Below are positions 35,803-44,387 of a DNA stretch of 64,000 bases, in pieces (positions within the stretch are counted from its first letter, which is position 1; each line of letters starts with the position of its first letter). Both the position numbers and the translations under genes were made by a program. This stretch comes from CAVPDE01 sp963702565. GTDB taxonomy: Bacteria > Desulfobacterota > DSM-4660 > Desulfatiglandales > HGW-15. Below the pieces are notes generated by a model that saw nothing but the letters and a program-made list of their open reading frames with translations, was not told the DNA's origin and did no database searches. The stretch is taken from NCBI GenBank assembly GCA_963702565.1, contig CAVPDE010000018.1:248001-312000 (forward strand), written 5' to 3'.

Positions 35803-36062
35803 TTCGCTTTTTCCCTCAGGCGTCTCATCATGGCTTGATGCGCGATTCCTGTCTCACCCCAGGCATCAAGGGCTTCCGATTCGCCAAGCTTCTGATAGAG
35901 TTCGACGAGACTCTGAAGCCGCTCATAATGAACCTGGCTCATCACGACCAAATCCCCTTTGCCGTTCTTGGTGATGAAAACCGGCTCATCCTGGCTGTGG
36001 CACAGATCGGAAATTTCATTCGCCCGATTTCTGAGATCGGATATCGGTCTTATTTGTGGCAT
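35799..36062 (-). CDS. Phd/YefM-type antitoxin
   Basis: 87 residues. IRPISDLRNRANEISDL, EPVFITKNGKGDLVVMS and the C-terminal toxin-binding helix YERLQSLVELYQKL are typical of Phd/YefM antitoxins. ATG 36062 was chosen because a G-run (GGGGGGG) lies 6 nt upstream; the open frame continues to 36155 but has no start signal there. Binds DNA through its N-terminus and probably represses its own promoter at 36081-36116. Confidence 0.87.
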   Translation of the reverse strand: MPQIRPISDLRNRANEISDLCHSQDEPVFITKNGKGDLVVMSQVHYERLQSLVELYQKLGESEALDAWGETGIAHQAMMRRLREKAK

Positions 36063-36080
36063 CTCGACCCCCCCGCAATT

Positions 36081-36116
36081 ATGATAGAAAATTATCATGA
36101 TGTTGATATTTGTCAA
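36081..36116 (-). promoter_or_regulatory. Operator-like inverted repeat upstream of the antitoxin
   Basis: ATGATA (36081-36086) and TATCAT (36093-36098) form an inverted repeat separated by 6 nt, 19 bp before the antitoxin ATG. A TTGACA -35 box (minus strand, 36116-36111) lies further upstream; no convincing -10 at the usual distance was found. Fits the autoregulation of Phd/YefM systems. Confidence 0.5.
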
Positions 36117-36138
36117 GAGCAGGCTGCTTAGCTGAAGC

Positions 36139-36168
36139 TTGACAAACTGACTCAAATTAAAATATAAT
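36139..36168 (+). promoter_or_regulatory. Consensus sigma-70 promoter
   Basis: TTGACA (36139-36144) and TATAAT (36163-36168), both perfect, are separated by 18 nt. It reads towards the exported protein at 36217, giving a short leader of about 40 nt. Confidence 0.75.
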
Positions 36169-36216
36169 ACAGCTAAATTTATCTGGCTAATGTTAAAAAA
36201 AGGATGAAGTGCATCT

Positions 36217-37515
36217 ATGGTTCAGCAAAGAGATCGTGCGAAGAGCAGGTATCCCCTGGCGGTTTGCGTGTGCATCTTCCTGTTCATCTGGCAAATGTCT
36301 TTTGGCTTGTCGGGGAGCCAAGAGGGCGGAGCTTCAGATGGGATGCCTTCTTATGACGGCACCTACATCGCCATGTCTCTGAGGGTGCTGTCCAAGAAAG
36401 CAGCGGACTGTCTGTCTTCCCGAGCGTCCGTGCCCAGAGACCTGGCCACGCTTTGTGGCATAACGAAATTCGAGAGCTTTTTGGTAGACGAAGGGAGTCA
36501 GGATGTCATCCTCATGGGAAAACCGGTTGGAGGCGGCTCTCCGCTTCACCTCGACGAGCTGGTCGTGGCTATGAGGAGTATCTGGCGAGGGGGGGCCGAA
36601 GCCGTGTCCTGCTCCCTGGATCCGAGAAGGGAAGACATTCTAGCCATTCAACGGACCAATGAGCAGTACGGCAAGGTCGAAACGCCCGAGAAGAGCAAAC
36701 GCATGATCCAGCAGGTCAAGGGAATCTGGGGGTCCCAATTGGTGAGGGTGGGAGGCGTGCCCAAGGATTCCCGGTATGCCCACATCATGATCGATGCGGA
36801 TTATCACATGAAGAAGGTCTCCCTCGGGGCCCTGAAAATCTCAGGCATCAACTCCTATCTGGACATGAAGGTATCGGATGCCAAAGAGCGCATCGCGCAA
36901 GGCGAGGACACGATTCCATCGGGAATGTCCTTTAACCGTTTTTGGTTCAACATTGAGAAAGAATTCCCCGCCTTCACAGAAGACGAAGGCATCGTGTGGC
37001 TCAAAGCCTGCCCCATTGTTCTTTTCACTGAACAGCAGATGGGCGCCTTTTCAGGGGAGCTCTTTGACGTCGATGAAGACGACCCGGTCGCCATGGCCTA
37101 TGCCAAGGCTTTCTCCGATGCCTTTCCCCGGCTGGCCGAACAAGTGGCTCCCTATTCGGATCTGAGAAACCTTTACCACCTGAAGGCCGTGCTCGAAGCC
37201 ATGCGGTTTCGTCAAGCCGCCGAGAGGGTCGGCCTGGACATGGATGTCCTCCTCAGGCAGTATGCGTGCAAGACGGGGACTCCCATGCCCGATTCCATGG
37301 AGGGCTGCGTTGTCAACCAGGAAGCCTTTCTGAAAGGGAAGGACGGAAAGGGCACCTACTGGTATTTCCCTGTGACCTTCGGCGGCGTGAACATGGAAAT
37401 GGAAGTTCGGGAGAGGAGTTTTGAAAAAGATGATAAACTGAAGCGGCTAAAATCCAAGGTGCTCCAGAAGAGGCCGTCGCCTGAGGCGCTTTTCTGGCAT
37501 ATTACCCTTCCGTGA
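36217..37515 (+). CDS. Exported DUF1598-like protein
   Basis: 432 residues. A basic N-terminus and one hydrophobic segment (about 14-32, LAVCVCIFLFIWQMSFGLSG) act as signal peptide or anchor. The middle has DVILMGKPVGGGSPLHLDELVVAM and MIDADYHMKKVSLG, which I recognise as the DUF1598 pattern (ADYxMK). Six or so scattered cysteines follow, consistent with disulfides in the periplasm. Function unknown. It has its own consensus promoter and no functional partner next to it. Confidence 0.72.
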   Translation: MVQQRDRAKSRYPLAVCVCIFLFIWQMSFGLSGSQEGGASDGMPSYDGTYIAMSLRVLSKKAADCLSSRASVPRDLATLCGITKFESFLVDEGSQDVILMGKPVGGGSPLHLDELVVAMRSIWRGGAEAVSCSLDPRREDILAIQRTNEQYGKVETPEKSKRMIQQVKGIWGSQLVRVGGVPKDSRYAHIMIDADYHMKKVSLGALKISGINSYLDMKVSDAKERIAQGEDTIPSGMSFNRFWFNIEKEFPAFTEDEGIVWLKACPIVLFTEQQMGAFSGELFDVDEDDPVAMAYAKAFSDAFPRLAEQVAPYSDLRNLYHLKAVLEAMRFRQAAERVGLDMDVLLRQYACKTGTPMPDSMEGCVVNQEAFLKGKDGKGTYWYFPVTFGGVNMEMEVRERSFEKDDKLKRLKSKVLQKRPSPEALFWHITLP

Positions 37516-37646
37516 TTCCCGGCTGCACCCCCTTCTTTGAAGCTCGGTGAAGGCCTAGGCAGAGCCCCTGTGCAAAGGCCTCTCTATGGGTTCTCCGTGT
37601 CAACCTTCCTACGGACCTACTCCATGGTTCTTCGGTAGGGAAGCTC

Positions 37647-38069
37647 TCAGGGTCGAGGTTCGGCGCGCATCTCGACGATGACGTGACCCCATCCCCCGCA
37701 TGCCGGCCCAACGTCATAGCAGCCGGTCCGGGTGAACATCACTTCGTTCGGGTCCCGGCCGTTCAGGATGTTTTCGAAAAAGGTGTTGATCATCACGGTC
37801 AGGTTGGGCATCAGGAAGGCGCAAACCCGTTCCGGAGCTTCGCGTGTCAGCAGATTGCCGCTGGAGTCGAAGACGAGTTTCTGGCCCTTCACATGGCCCG
37901 AGTGGCAGCCTTTGGATTCCACCACCTCAGCCACCAGCTTGTAACGGGAGCCGGCAGCAAGGTTGTCGAAGAGGCGCTGGAATTTAGGGCTGTCTTTGAT
38001 GGGCTGAAACTCTTTGTCTTCCAAGCCCAATCTTTTCTGGATCAATTTGGTGATCTGCTCTTTCTCCAT
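37647..38069 (-). CDS. TIGR04076-like Cys-containing protein
   Basis: 140 residues, no signal peptide. The pattern ESKGCHSGHVKGQKLVFD, then ERVCAFLMPNL, and a final TRTGCYDVGPACGGWGHV resembles TIGR04076 proteins, small domains with conserved Cys that may bind a metal. Function unknown. Good ribosome site GGGAGG 8 nt before ATG 38069. Divergent from the MBL gene across a region holding a large palindrome. Confidence 0.7.
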   Translation of the reverse strand: MEKEQITKLIQKRLGLEDKEFQPIKDSPKFQRLFDNLAAGSRYKLVAEVVESKGCHSGHVKGQKLVFDSSGNLLTREAPERVCAFLMPNLTVMINTFFENILNGRDPNEVMFTRTGCYDVGPACGGWGHVIVEMRAEPRP

Positions 38070-38264
38070 GACGGATCCTCCCTTCCAGAGAATGAGTTGT
38101 GTCTCCTGTGTTTATTGATGCCTTAAAGGGAACACAAAAAGGGCAGAAAATCAAAAGAATTGCTAGGGTAGGCCAATACTCTTGAATAAGAAAACTGAAT
38201 CGTCTATGGTGAAAAATGTATACCTCGAAGATCTAGTAAAAAGGCATTAACAAGGTTGTCATTA

Positions 38265-38307
38265 ATCCTCCCCAGCCCCCTTTACTAAAGGGGGGCTGGG
38301 GGGGATT
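38265..38307. repeat. GC-rich palindromic element between divergent genes
   Basis: A C-rich arm (38265-38282) and a G-rich arm (38288-38306) are near-perfect complements around TACTA. Because both neighbouring genes point away, it cannot be their terminator. The C-run/G-run arm with a TTTACTAAA centre is a repeat type seen in many bacterial genomes, probably a mobile palindromic unit. Confidence 0.65.
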
Positions 38308-38368
38308 TTGAATGATCAGCATCGTGACAATGCATTTAATGCGTTCGTACCAGTGAAAGGAAAAGACC

Positions 38369-39094
38369 ATGCCGGAGATAACAAAAGGAGTTTACTACAT
38401 ACCGGGGCAGGATGAAATGATCCCGGACGCTCACGTCTATGTGCTGGGGCTGCCTTCCTCCCAGGATTTGTCGATTGTGGATGCAGGATTAATGGGCAAG
38501 GGCAGCTACAAGATTCAAACCATCCAGAAGCTGGGGATCAAGCTTTCGGACATCAAGAGAATCATCATGACCCACACCCATCTCGATCACATCGGGTGCC
38601 TCAAGGAGATCAGGGAACAGATCCCTCAGGCTGAGCTCTGGATTCATGAGGATGAGGCCAACCCCATAGAAAAGGGAGATGAGAGAGGCGTCTATGGCAT
38701 GGAGATGTTTCGCAGTATGTGCCAGAGCCAGTATCGTCTCAAATCCGGGGATTTCAAGTTCAAGGTGGACAGGAAGCTCAAGGAAGGGGAAACGCTCGAG
38801 ATGGGTGGTCTCTCCTGGGAGGTCCTCCACATCCCCGGGCATTCCGCAGGAAGCATTGCATTATATGAACGGAGCCAGAAGGTGCTCATTCCAGGGGACG
38901 TGGTCTATGCCGACTACGCGATCGGCCGATTTGACCTCCATGGAGCCGACGGCACTGTGCTGGCAAAGTCCCTGCTCCGGCTTGCGGAACTGGAGGTGGG
39001 GGTCCTTTTGCCCGGGCACAACAGGATAGTCAAAGGAGTGAAGCCCGGCTATATTCGAGACACGGCAAAGCAGTGGGCACCGTATCTGAGATAG
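38369..39094 (+). CDS. MBL-fold metallohydrolase
   Basis: 241 residues. The zinc-binding THTHLDHIG motif (about 68-76), HIPGHSAGS, PGDVVYAD and a final PGHN supply the usual His/Asp ligands of metallo-beta-lactamase-fold hydrolases. The closest group is the glyoxalase II-like/MBL family of thioesterases and lactonases; no rubredoxin or flavodoxin domain is attached. AAGGAAAAGACC precedes the ATG. Substrate not assignable. The stop is followed at once by a decamer repeat. Confidence 0.88.
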   Translation: MPEITKGVYYIPGQDEMIPDAHVYVLGLPSSQDLSIVDAGLMGKGSYKIQTIQKLGIKLSDIKRIIMTHTHLDHIGCLKEIREQIPQAELWIHEDEANPIEKGDERGVYGMEMFRSMCQSQYRLKSGDFKFKVDRKLKEGETLEMGGLSWEVLHIPGHSAGSIALYERSQKVLIPGDVVYADYAIGRFDLHGADGTVLAKSLLRLAELEVGVLLPGHNRIVKGVKPGYIRDTAKQWAPYLR

Positions 39095-39101
39095 CATGGG
39101 A

Positions 39102-39140
39102 AATGCCTAAAATGCACTAAAATGCCAAAAGTGCCTAAAA
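39102..39140 (+). repeat. 9-10-mer direct repeat with core TGCCTAAAA
   Basis: Four units follow each other: ATGCCTAAA, ATGCACTAAA, ATGCCAAAA and GTGCCTAAAA. The core is TGC-C/A-C/T-AAA and the spacing is 9-10 nt. It abuts the octamer array at 39159 but has a different word. A single related word (AGTGCCTAGAATG) occurs after the SDR gene near 32370. Confidence 0.55.
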
Positions 39141-39158
39141 TTTGGAAGAACAAGGAAA

Positions 39159-39238
39159 TTGGAGTGTTGGAGTAATGGAGTAGTGGAGTGTTGGTTCAAA
39201 ACCAGTACTCCAGTACTCCAACACTCCATTACTCCAAT
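39159..39238. repeat. Two-armed octamer array with core TGGAGT/ACTCCA
   Basis: The left arm from 39159 has exact 8-nt words TTGGAGTG, TTGGAGTA, ATGGAGTA, GTGGAGTG. After TTGGTTCAAAA the right arm from 39202 reads CCAGTACT, CCAGTACT, CCAACACT, CCATTACT, CCAATAG. Each word keeps TGGAGT (or its complement ACTCCA) and varies the other two positions. Located 30 bp before sufC. Confidence 0.65.
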
Positions 39239-39267
39239 AGCTTTCGGACCCACAAAGGAGTTGTGAA

Positions 39268-40026
39268 ATGCTGCTCATAGAAAACTTGAAAGTGGAGCTC
39301 GGGGGCAAGATCCTTCTGGAGCACATTGACCTGGAGATCAAACCGGGCGAAACCCACATTCTTTTTGGCCCCAATGGATCGGGAAAGACATCCCTTCTCA
39401 TGACGATCATGGGGTATCCCCAGTACAAAGTGGTGGCCGGAAAAATGACCTTCAAAGGATTGGACATCACCACCATGCCCATCAATGAACGGGCAAAGCT
39501 CGGCATCGGTATATCCTATCAGCGCCCGCCGACCATTCACGGTTTGAAAACGCGGCAGATGGTCAAGATATGCGGGAAAGGGACGGCAGATGCTGAGGGC
39601 CTGGCTAAGCGAGTGAACTTCTCGGAGTTCCTGGACCGGGATGTGAATGCGGGCTTCTCGGGCGGGGAGATCAAACGATCTGAACTTTTGCAGCTCATGG
39701 CCCAGAAGCCGGACCTCATGCTTTTTGACGAACCGGAATCCGGGGTGGACATGGAAAACATCCATCTCGTGGGCAAGACGATCGCCCAGCTTCTAGAGAA
39801 GGACTCCGAACCGGTAAGCGAAGCAAAGTCAAAGATACAGAAGAAAAGAGAGCGGAGAAAGATGGGGCTTATCATCACCCACACAGGACACATCCTGGAT
39901 TACGTTGCCGCAGACAAAGGCCAGGTGCTCTTTGACGGAAGGCTGAGCTGCATCAGCAACCCCAGAGAGATTTTGAGCTGTATCGGGCAGAATGGATATG
40001 AGGAGTGTGTGAGATGCATGGCGTAG
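39268..40026 (+). CDS. sufC: SufC Fe-S cluster assembly ATPase
   Basis: 252 residues. Walker A GPNGSGKTS (34-42), signature FSGGEIKRSELLQ, Walker B LMLFDEPESGVDMENI and the H-motif THTGHILDY are diagnostic of SufC, here the shorter form found in archaea and anaerobes. A Lys/Glu-rich insert (about residues 174-194, DSEPVSEAKSKIQKKRERRK) sits between Walker B and the H-motif where most SufC have a short turn. AAAGGAG precedes the ATG. Overlaps the SufB/D-like gene by 13 nt. Works with it to load clusters onto apo-proteins, of which this region encodes many. Confidence 0.93.
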   Translation: MLLIENLKVELGGKILLEHIDLEIKPGETHILFGPNGSGKTSLLMTIMGYPQYKVVAGKMTFKGLDITTMPINERAKLGIGISYQRPPTIHGLKTRQMVKICGKGTADAEGLAKRVNFSEFLDRDVNAGFSGGEIKRSELLQLMAQKPDLMLFDEPESGVDMENIHLVGKTIAQLLEKDSEPVSEAKSKIQKKRERRKMGLIITHTGHILDYVAADKGQVLFDGRLSCISNPREILSCIGQNGYEECVRCMA

Positions 40027-41240
40027 ACGGATTGAAAGAGAGAGCGTCGAAGGCGGCGGACAAGAAAGCCGCTCTGGGACAAGATATCAATTTGAAGGAG
40101 TTTGACGATTCGTTTGTCGCTCACTCTTACATGGCCGATGAAGACCTTTGCGCCCTTCCTCAGACGGAGCAAAAGAGGCTCATCATGGCCGGCCTGGACG
40201 TGAGCCAGAAGGAGAGGGCAGGCACTTTCTTCCAAAAGGACACTTCCGTTGTTCACTGCCACAGCGCCCAGGACGGGATCGAGGTGATTCCCATCCGAAA
40301 AGCTCTGGAGCACCACCCCTGGATCAGAGATTACTACTGGAAGCTCGTGTCCGTGGATGCGGACAAGTATACGGCTGCGGTGGAACTGAACCTTCACGAC
40401 GGGTATGTGATTCGCGCTCTGCCCGGGAGCAAGTCGATCTACCCTGTGCAGGCCTGTCTCTATTTGGACAAGGAAGGGCTTCAGCAGAACGTTCACAACA
40501 TCATCATCGCAGAGGAAGGTTCAGAGCTCCACATCATCACCGGCTGTTCTACGTCCCCTCACATGAAGAAAGGGATTCATGTAGGGATCTCCGAGTTTTT
40601 CATCAAGAAAAACGCTAAGCTCAGCTTCACCATGATCCACAACTGGGCTGAGGACATGATGGTCCGTCCTCGGTCCGTGGCTCAGGTGGAAGAAGGAGGA
40701 CTGTTTCTCAACAACTACATCTGCATGAAGCCAGTCAAGTCTCTGCAGATGTACCCGACGACCCACCTCGTCGGCCGCGATGCGGTTGCACGATTTTACA
40801 GCATTATTGTCGGAAGCCCGGGATGCGAGTATGACCTGGGAGGTAGAATCTTTCTGAAACATCCTGGAAACAAAGCCGAAATCGTGGCGCGCACCATCAG
40901 CAACGGTGGGCGAATTATTGCGCGGGGACATCTCATCGGCGAGGTCCCTGACATCAAGGCTCACCTGGAGTGCAAGGGGTTGCTCTTGAAGGGCGGGCTG
41001 ATCCACGCGATCCCGGAGCTCGAAGGCCACGTGGACGGTGTCGAAATGTCCCACGAGGCCGCGGTGGGGAAGATCGCCCAGGAAGAGATTTCTTATCTCA
41101 TGTCCCGGGGGCTGAGCGAAGAGGAAGCCACCTCCACGATCGTGCGAGGGTTCCTGAACGTGGACATTCCCGGGCTACCCCCACAGCTGCGCGCCGAAAT
41201 CGACCGAGCCATTGAAGAAAGCGACAAGGACGTGATGTAG
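40014..41240 (+). CDS. SufB/SufD-family scaffold protein
   Basis: 408 residues. The C-terminal beta-helix core has EDMMVRPRSVAQVEEGG, the GGRIFLKHPGNKAEIVARTISNGG segment, and EMSHEAAVGKIAQEEISYLMSRGLSE (read in parts), the SufB/D family end. Only one such gene is present, so it probably forms a SufB2C2-type complex. ATG 40014 was chosen because AGGAG (40001-40005) lies 8 nt upstream. No SufS, SufE, SufU or IscS is alongside. Confidence 0.9.
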   Translation: MHGVDGLKERASKAADKKAALGQDINLKEFDDSFVAHSYMADEDLCALPQTEQKRLIMAGLDVSQKERAGTFFQKDTSVVHCHSAQDGIEVIPIRKALEHHPWIRDYYWKLVSVDADKYTAAVELNLHDGYVIRALPGSKSIYPVQACLYLDKEGLQQNVHNIIIAEEGSELHIITGCSTSPHMKKGIHVGISEFFIKKNAKLSFTMIHNWAEDMMVRPRSVAQVEEGGLFLNNYICMKPVKSLQMYPTTHLVGRDAVARFYSIIVGSPGCEYDLGGRIFLKHPGNKAEIVARTISNGGRIIARGHLIGEVPDIKAHLECKGLLLKGGLIHAIPELEGHVDGVEMSHEAAVGKIAQEEISYLMSRGLSEEEATSTIVRGFLNVDIPGLPPQLRAEIDRAIEESDKDVM

Positions 41241-41269
41241 CCTCTTGACCTCGACCATAGAGAGAGCCT

Positions 41270-41764
41270 GTGAAGAGCTTCTGGACATGGTTTGACAAGG
41301 CGATCAACGGGATGGCCCTTCTGGCCGGAGGGGTGCTCGTTTTTATCAGCGCCGCGGTTTGCTACAGCGTGGTGATGCGATATTTCTTCCGTAGTCCCTC
41401 CATCTGGGTCGTTCAAACCACGGAGTATGGGCTTCTGTGGATGGTGTTTCTGGGTACAGCGTGGCTTCTCAGGGAAAAGGGACATGTGAGTGTGGATATT
41501 GTCTACGGCCACCTCGGCGACCGGTTGAAAGCCAAGGTGGATCTTGTGATGTACACGCTGGGGGGGATCGCCTGTGCGGTGATCTTCTTCTTTTCCCTGG
41601 CCTACACCGTGGAAAGCATCACGCGGGGAGTGAATGACGTCAGGGCGGTCACTGTCCCTAAATGGGTTGTCTTCGGAATCATTCCCATTGGGATGTTGTT
41701 CCTCTGCATCCAGTTCTTCCGGATCGTACGGGAACGTTACCGCGGTTGGAAGGGCAGGGGATAG
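41270..41764 (+). CDS. TRAP transporter small permease (DctQ family)
   Basis: 164 residues with four membrane helices. FRSPSIWVVQTTEYGLLWMVFLGTAWLLREKGHVSVDIV, read in parts (SPSIWVVQTTEYG and LREKGHVSVDIV), is the DctQ pattern. GTG start 29 bp after sufB. Partner of the large permease, whose GTG lies 3 bp after this stop. Confidence 0.9.
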   Translation: MKSFWTWFDKAINGMALLAGGVLVFISAAVCYSVVMRYFFRSPSIWVVQTTEYGLLWMVFLGTAWLLREKGHVSVDIVYGHLGDRLKAKVDLVMYTLGGIACAVIFFFSLAYTVESITRGVNDVRAVTVPKWVVFGIIPIGMLFLCIQFFRIVRERYRGWKGRG

Positions 41765-41766
41765 TC

Positions 41767-43086
41767 GTGGAATGGTGGACGGTCATCCTGATGCTTTTCG
41801 GGGGCATGATGGTTCTGGTGCTCACCGGGCTTCCCATTGCCTTCGCTTTTCTGATCGTCAACATGGTGGCCGCGTATTTTTTCCTGGGCGGAAGTGCAGG
41901 CCTCTTTGGCACCGTGACCGGGATCTTCACCTCGATCACCACCTTCACGCTCCTGCCGGTTCCCCTTTTCATCTTTATGGGAGAAATCATCTTCCACTCC
42001 GGGCTGGGTTTTGACGCCATCAATTCCCTGGACAAGTGGCTGGGCAAGGTTCGGGGCCGGCTCTCCATTCTCGCGGTGCTCATGGGCATCCTCATCGGCT
42101 CCTTGAGCGGCTCCACCATCGCCACCTGCGCTCTTCTGGGCACCGTGCTGCTCCCGGAAATGCTGAAGAAAGGGTACAGCAAGAGCATGAGCCTGGGGCC
42201 GCTCATGGGCGTGGGTACAGTGGATGCCCTCATTCCTCCGAACGCGCTCACCGTGGTGCTCGCAAGCCTGGCCAGCATCGATGTGGGGAGGCTTCTCATT
42301 GCCGGAATCATTCCCGGCATCATCATGTCCGGGCTGTACATTCTCTACATCATCGTAACCTGCACGATCCGACCGCACCTGGCGCCGGTCTACGATGTGC
42401 CCCATGTGCCGTGGTCGGAGAAAATCGGATCGGCCCTTCGCTATCTGCTGCCCCTGGGCGTGATCATCTTCATGGTCATCGGCCTCATCTTCCTGGGCGT
42501 GGCCACGCCGACCGAGGCAGCGGCTACCGGCGCCCTGGGGGCGTTCCTGCTGGGTCTTGCCTACGGCCGGATGAAGAAGGAAGTAATCACGAAATCCGTG
42601 AAAGGCACGGTCAAGGTTACGGTCATGATCTTCATGATCATCATTGTGTCAAGCACTTACAGCGAAATCCTCGCCTTCACGGGAGTTGCGTCCGGCCTGG
42701 TGAACTTCGTTACAAGCCTGCCCGTTCCTCCCATGGTCATTCTGCTCAGCATGATGCTGACCATTCTGGCTCTTGGGTGTTTCATGGAAACCGTGGCCAT
42801 CATGATGATCACTGTGCCGGTTTTCTTCCCCATTATTCATGCGTTTCACTTTGATCCGATCTGGTTCGGCGTGCTCATGCTGATCAACCTGGAGACAGGC
42901 CTTCTCACCCCTCCTTTCGGGGTGACGCTTTTTGTAATGAAAGGGGTGGCGCCTGCGGATGTGACCATGGCCGACATCTGGAAAGCAGTCACCCCCTACG
43001 TGGTGATCGATATCCTTTGTCTTGTGATCACCGTGCTGTTCCCTGCTACGGCACTGTATTTGCCGAACCTGATGGGGATGAAATGA
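41767..43086 (+). CDS. TRAP transporter large permease (DctM family)
   Basis: 439 residues with about twelve helices. GSLSGSTIATCALLGTVLLPEM, split here as GSLSGSTIATCA and LLGTVLLPEM, PLMGVGTVDALIPPNA, LGVATPTEAAATGALGA and LLTPPFGVTLFVMKG are family hallmarks. Sodium-driven import of an organic acid. The start is GTG 41767 with AGGGG upstream; the longer in-frame ATG (41662) lies inside the previous gene. Substrate unknown. Confidence 0.93.
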   Translation: MEWWTVILMLFGGMMVLVLTGLPIAFAFLIVNMVAAYFFLGGSAGLFGTVTGIFTSITTFTLLPVPLFIFMGEIIFHSGLGFDAINSLDKWLGKVRGRLSILAVLMGILIGSLSGSTIATCALLGTVLLPEMLKKGYSKSMSLGPLMGVGTVDALIPPNALTVVLASLASIDVGRLLIAGIIPGIIMSGLYILYIIVTCTIRPHLAPVYDVPHVPWSEKIGSALRYLLPLGVIIFMVIGLIFLGVATPTEAAATGALGAFLLGLAYGRMKKEVITKSVKGTVKVTVMIFMIIIVSSTYSEILAFTGVASGLVNFVTSLPVPPMVILLSMMLTILALGCFMETVAIMMITVPVFFPIIHAFHFDPIWFGVLMLINLETGLLTPPFGVTLFVMKGVAPADVTMADIWKAVTPYVVIDILCLVITVLFPATALYLPNLMGMK

Positions 43087-43181
43087 CCTTGTGGATAGAT
43101 TGCCTTGGAGGCAGGGGACAGGATAGCGGCATTTTTTTTACAGTATCTCAAACGAACCCTAATTCAAAGGAGGATAAAACA

Positions 43182-44189
43182 ATGAGAGCGACATCCAGCA
43201 AAGACAAGGTTCTTTTTTCCGGGATCGTTTTCCTGGTGCTGATCGGCCTGAGCGCTTTTCCCGCTTTCGGGCAAGCGGTCACTCTGAAGGCTGTAACCGG
43301 ATGGCCGAAAGCGTCGAGCGAAAACATTTCCTTCTTCATGTTCACGGAGCTGGTGGAGCAGATGGTGGCCAAACAGTTCCCGGGCGAGCTCAAGATCAAT
43401 TATGTCGGTGGACCTGAAGCGGTAAAGACTCAGGATCAGGTGCAGGCTCTTCAAAAGGGAATGGTGGACATGGTGTACACGACGAGCGCCTATTACGTTT
43501 CTCTGCTTCCGGAGGTGGACGCGATGAAATTGTCGCCTTTCACACCCGCTGAGGAAAGAGAGCGGGGAGCGTGGAAGTACATGAACGATCTTCATGAAAA
43601 GAAGCTGGACGTCTATTTCCTGGGCAGGCTGGGGCTGGGCGAACTGTTTTACCTTTATCTGATCAAACCCATCAGCGCGGCAGATCTCAAAGGCCTCAAC
43701 ATCCGCGTTTCCCCCATGTACCTGCAACTGGTCAAGGGCCTGGGCGGCAACCCAGTGGTGATCCCGCCCACGGAGGTTTACGTGGGCCTTCAGAGAGGAG
43801 TTGTGGACGGCTACTGCTGGCCGGCCGTGGGGGTCCGCGACTGGGGCTGGGAGAAGCTGACGAAGTACATCGTTGAACCCGGCTTCTACCAGGTTCCCAA
43901 CCCGCTCTTGGTGAATCTCAAGACCTGGAACCAGCTGCCTGAAAAGATGAAAACTCTCCTCACCGAGGCGGCCAAGGAAGCGGAGAAGAAGGCGGTGGCT
44001 CACTTTGAGGACCTGGCCAAGAAAGAGCGGCCCATCCTCTTGCAGGCAGGGCTCCAGGTGATCGATCTCCCTGCGGCTGAAAAGGAGAAGTTTCTGAAGA
44101 TTGCTTACGAGGAGGGGTGGAAAGACATTATTGCAAAAAGCCCTCAGGCAGGTCCGGAACTCAAGGCGCTCCTGTCAAAAACAAAGTGA
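43182..44189 (+). CDS. TRAP transporter solute-binding protein (DctP family)
   Basis: 335 residues with a signal peptide ending near AFGQA (about 27). TGWPKASSENISFF, the KTQDQVQALQKGMVDMVYT segment, LKGLNIRVSPMYLQLVKGLGGNPV, PPTEVYVGLQRGVVDGYCWPA (split across the text) and LLVNLKTWNQLPEK match DctP. The conserved Arg of RVSP binds a carboxylate, so an organic acid ligand is likely. AAAGGAGG precedes ATG 43182. It ends with a short hairpin. Confidence 0.92.
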   Translation: MRATSSKDKVLFSGIVFLVLIGLSAFPAFGQAVTLKAVTGWPKASSENISFFMFTELVEQMVAKQFPGELKINYVGGPEAVKTQDQVQALQKGMVDMVYTTSAYYVSLLPEVDAMKLSPFTPAEERERGAWKYMNDLHEKKLDVYFLGRLGLGELFYLYLIKPISAADLKGLNIRVSPMYLQLVKGLGGNPVVIPPTEVYVGLQRGVVDGYCWPAVGVRDWGWEKLTKYIVEPGFYQVPNPLLVNLKTWNQLPEKMKTLLTEAAKEAEKKAVAHFEDLAKKERPILLQAGLQVIDLPAAEKEKFLKIAYEEGWKDIIAKSPQAGPELKALLSKTK

Positions 44190-44206
44190 GGCGTCTCCGG
44201 CCTCAC
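44186..44206 (+). other. Small hairpin at the end of the TRAP operon
   Basis: GTGAGGC (44186-44192) and GCCTCAC (44200-44206), 7 bp, overlap the dctP stop codon. No T-run follows, so it is at most a weak 3' end signal. Confidence 0.35.
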
Positions 44207-44387
44207 GTTGGCCCGGTGCTGCGGTTTCTCTGCTCTGGAGCGCGTCGCCCGGCTGCGCCTCGAAACGGCAAGGCGGGTGACGTGATGCGGTTTTGGATAT
44301 GCTGATGGGGAGTTCATTGTTGCCTTTGTCTTCCTGCTGTGATAGACAAAAAATTTATATCTTGTTTGGAATTAAAGGAGAGGGGTT

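Noticed and set aside
35497..36155. Antitoxin start at 36155
   Set aside because: The extra 31 codons lie across the operator and promoter region and have no ribosome site; ATG 36062 does.
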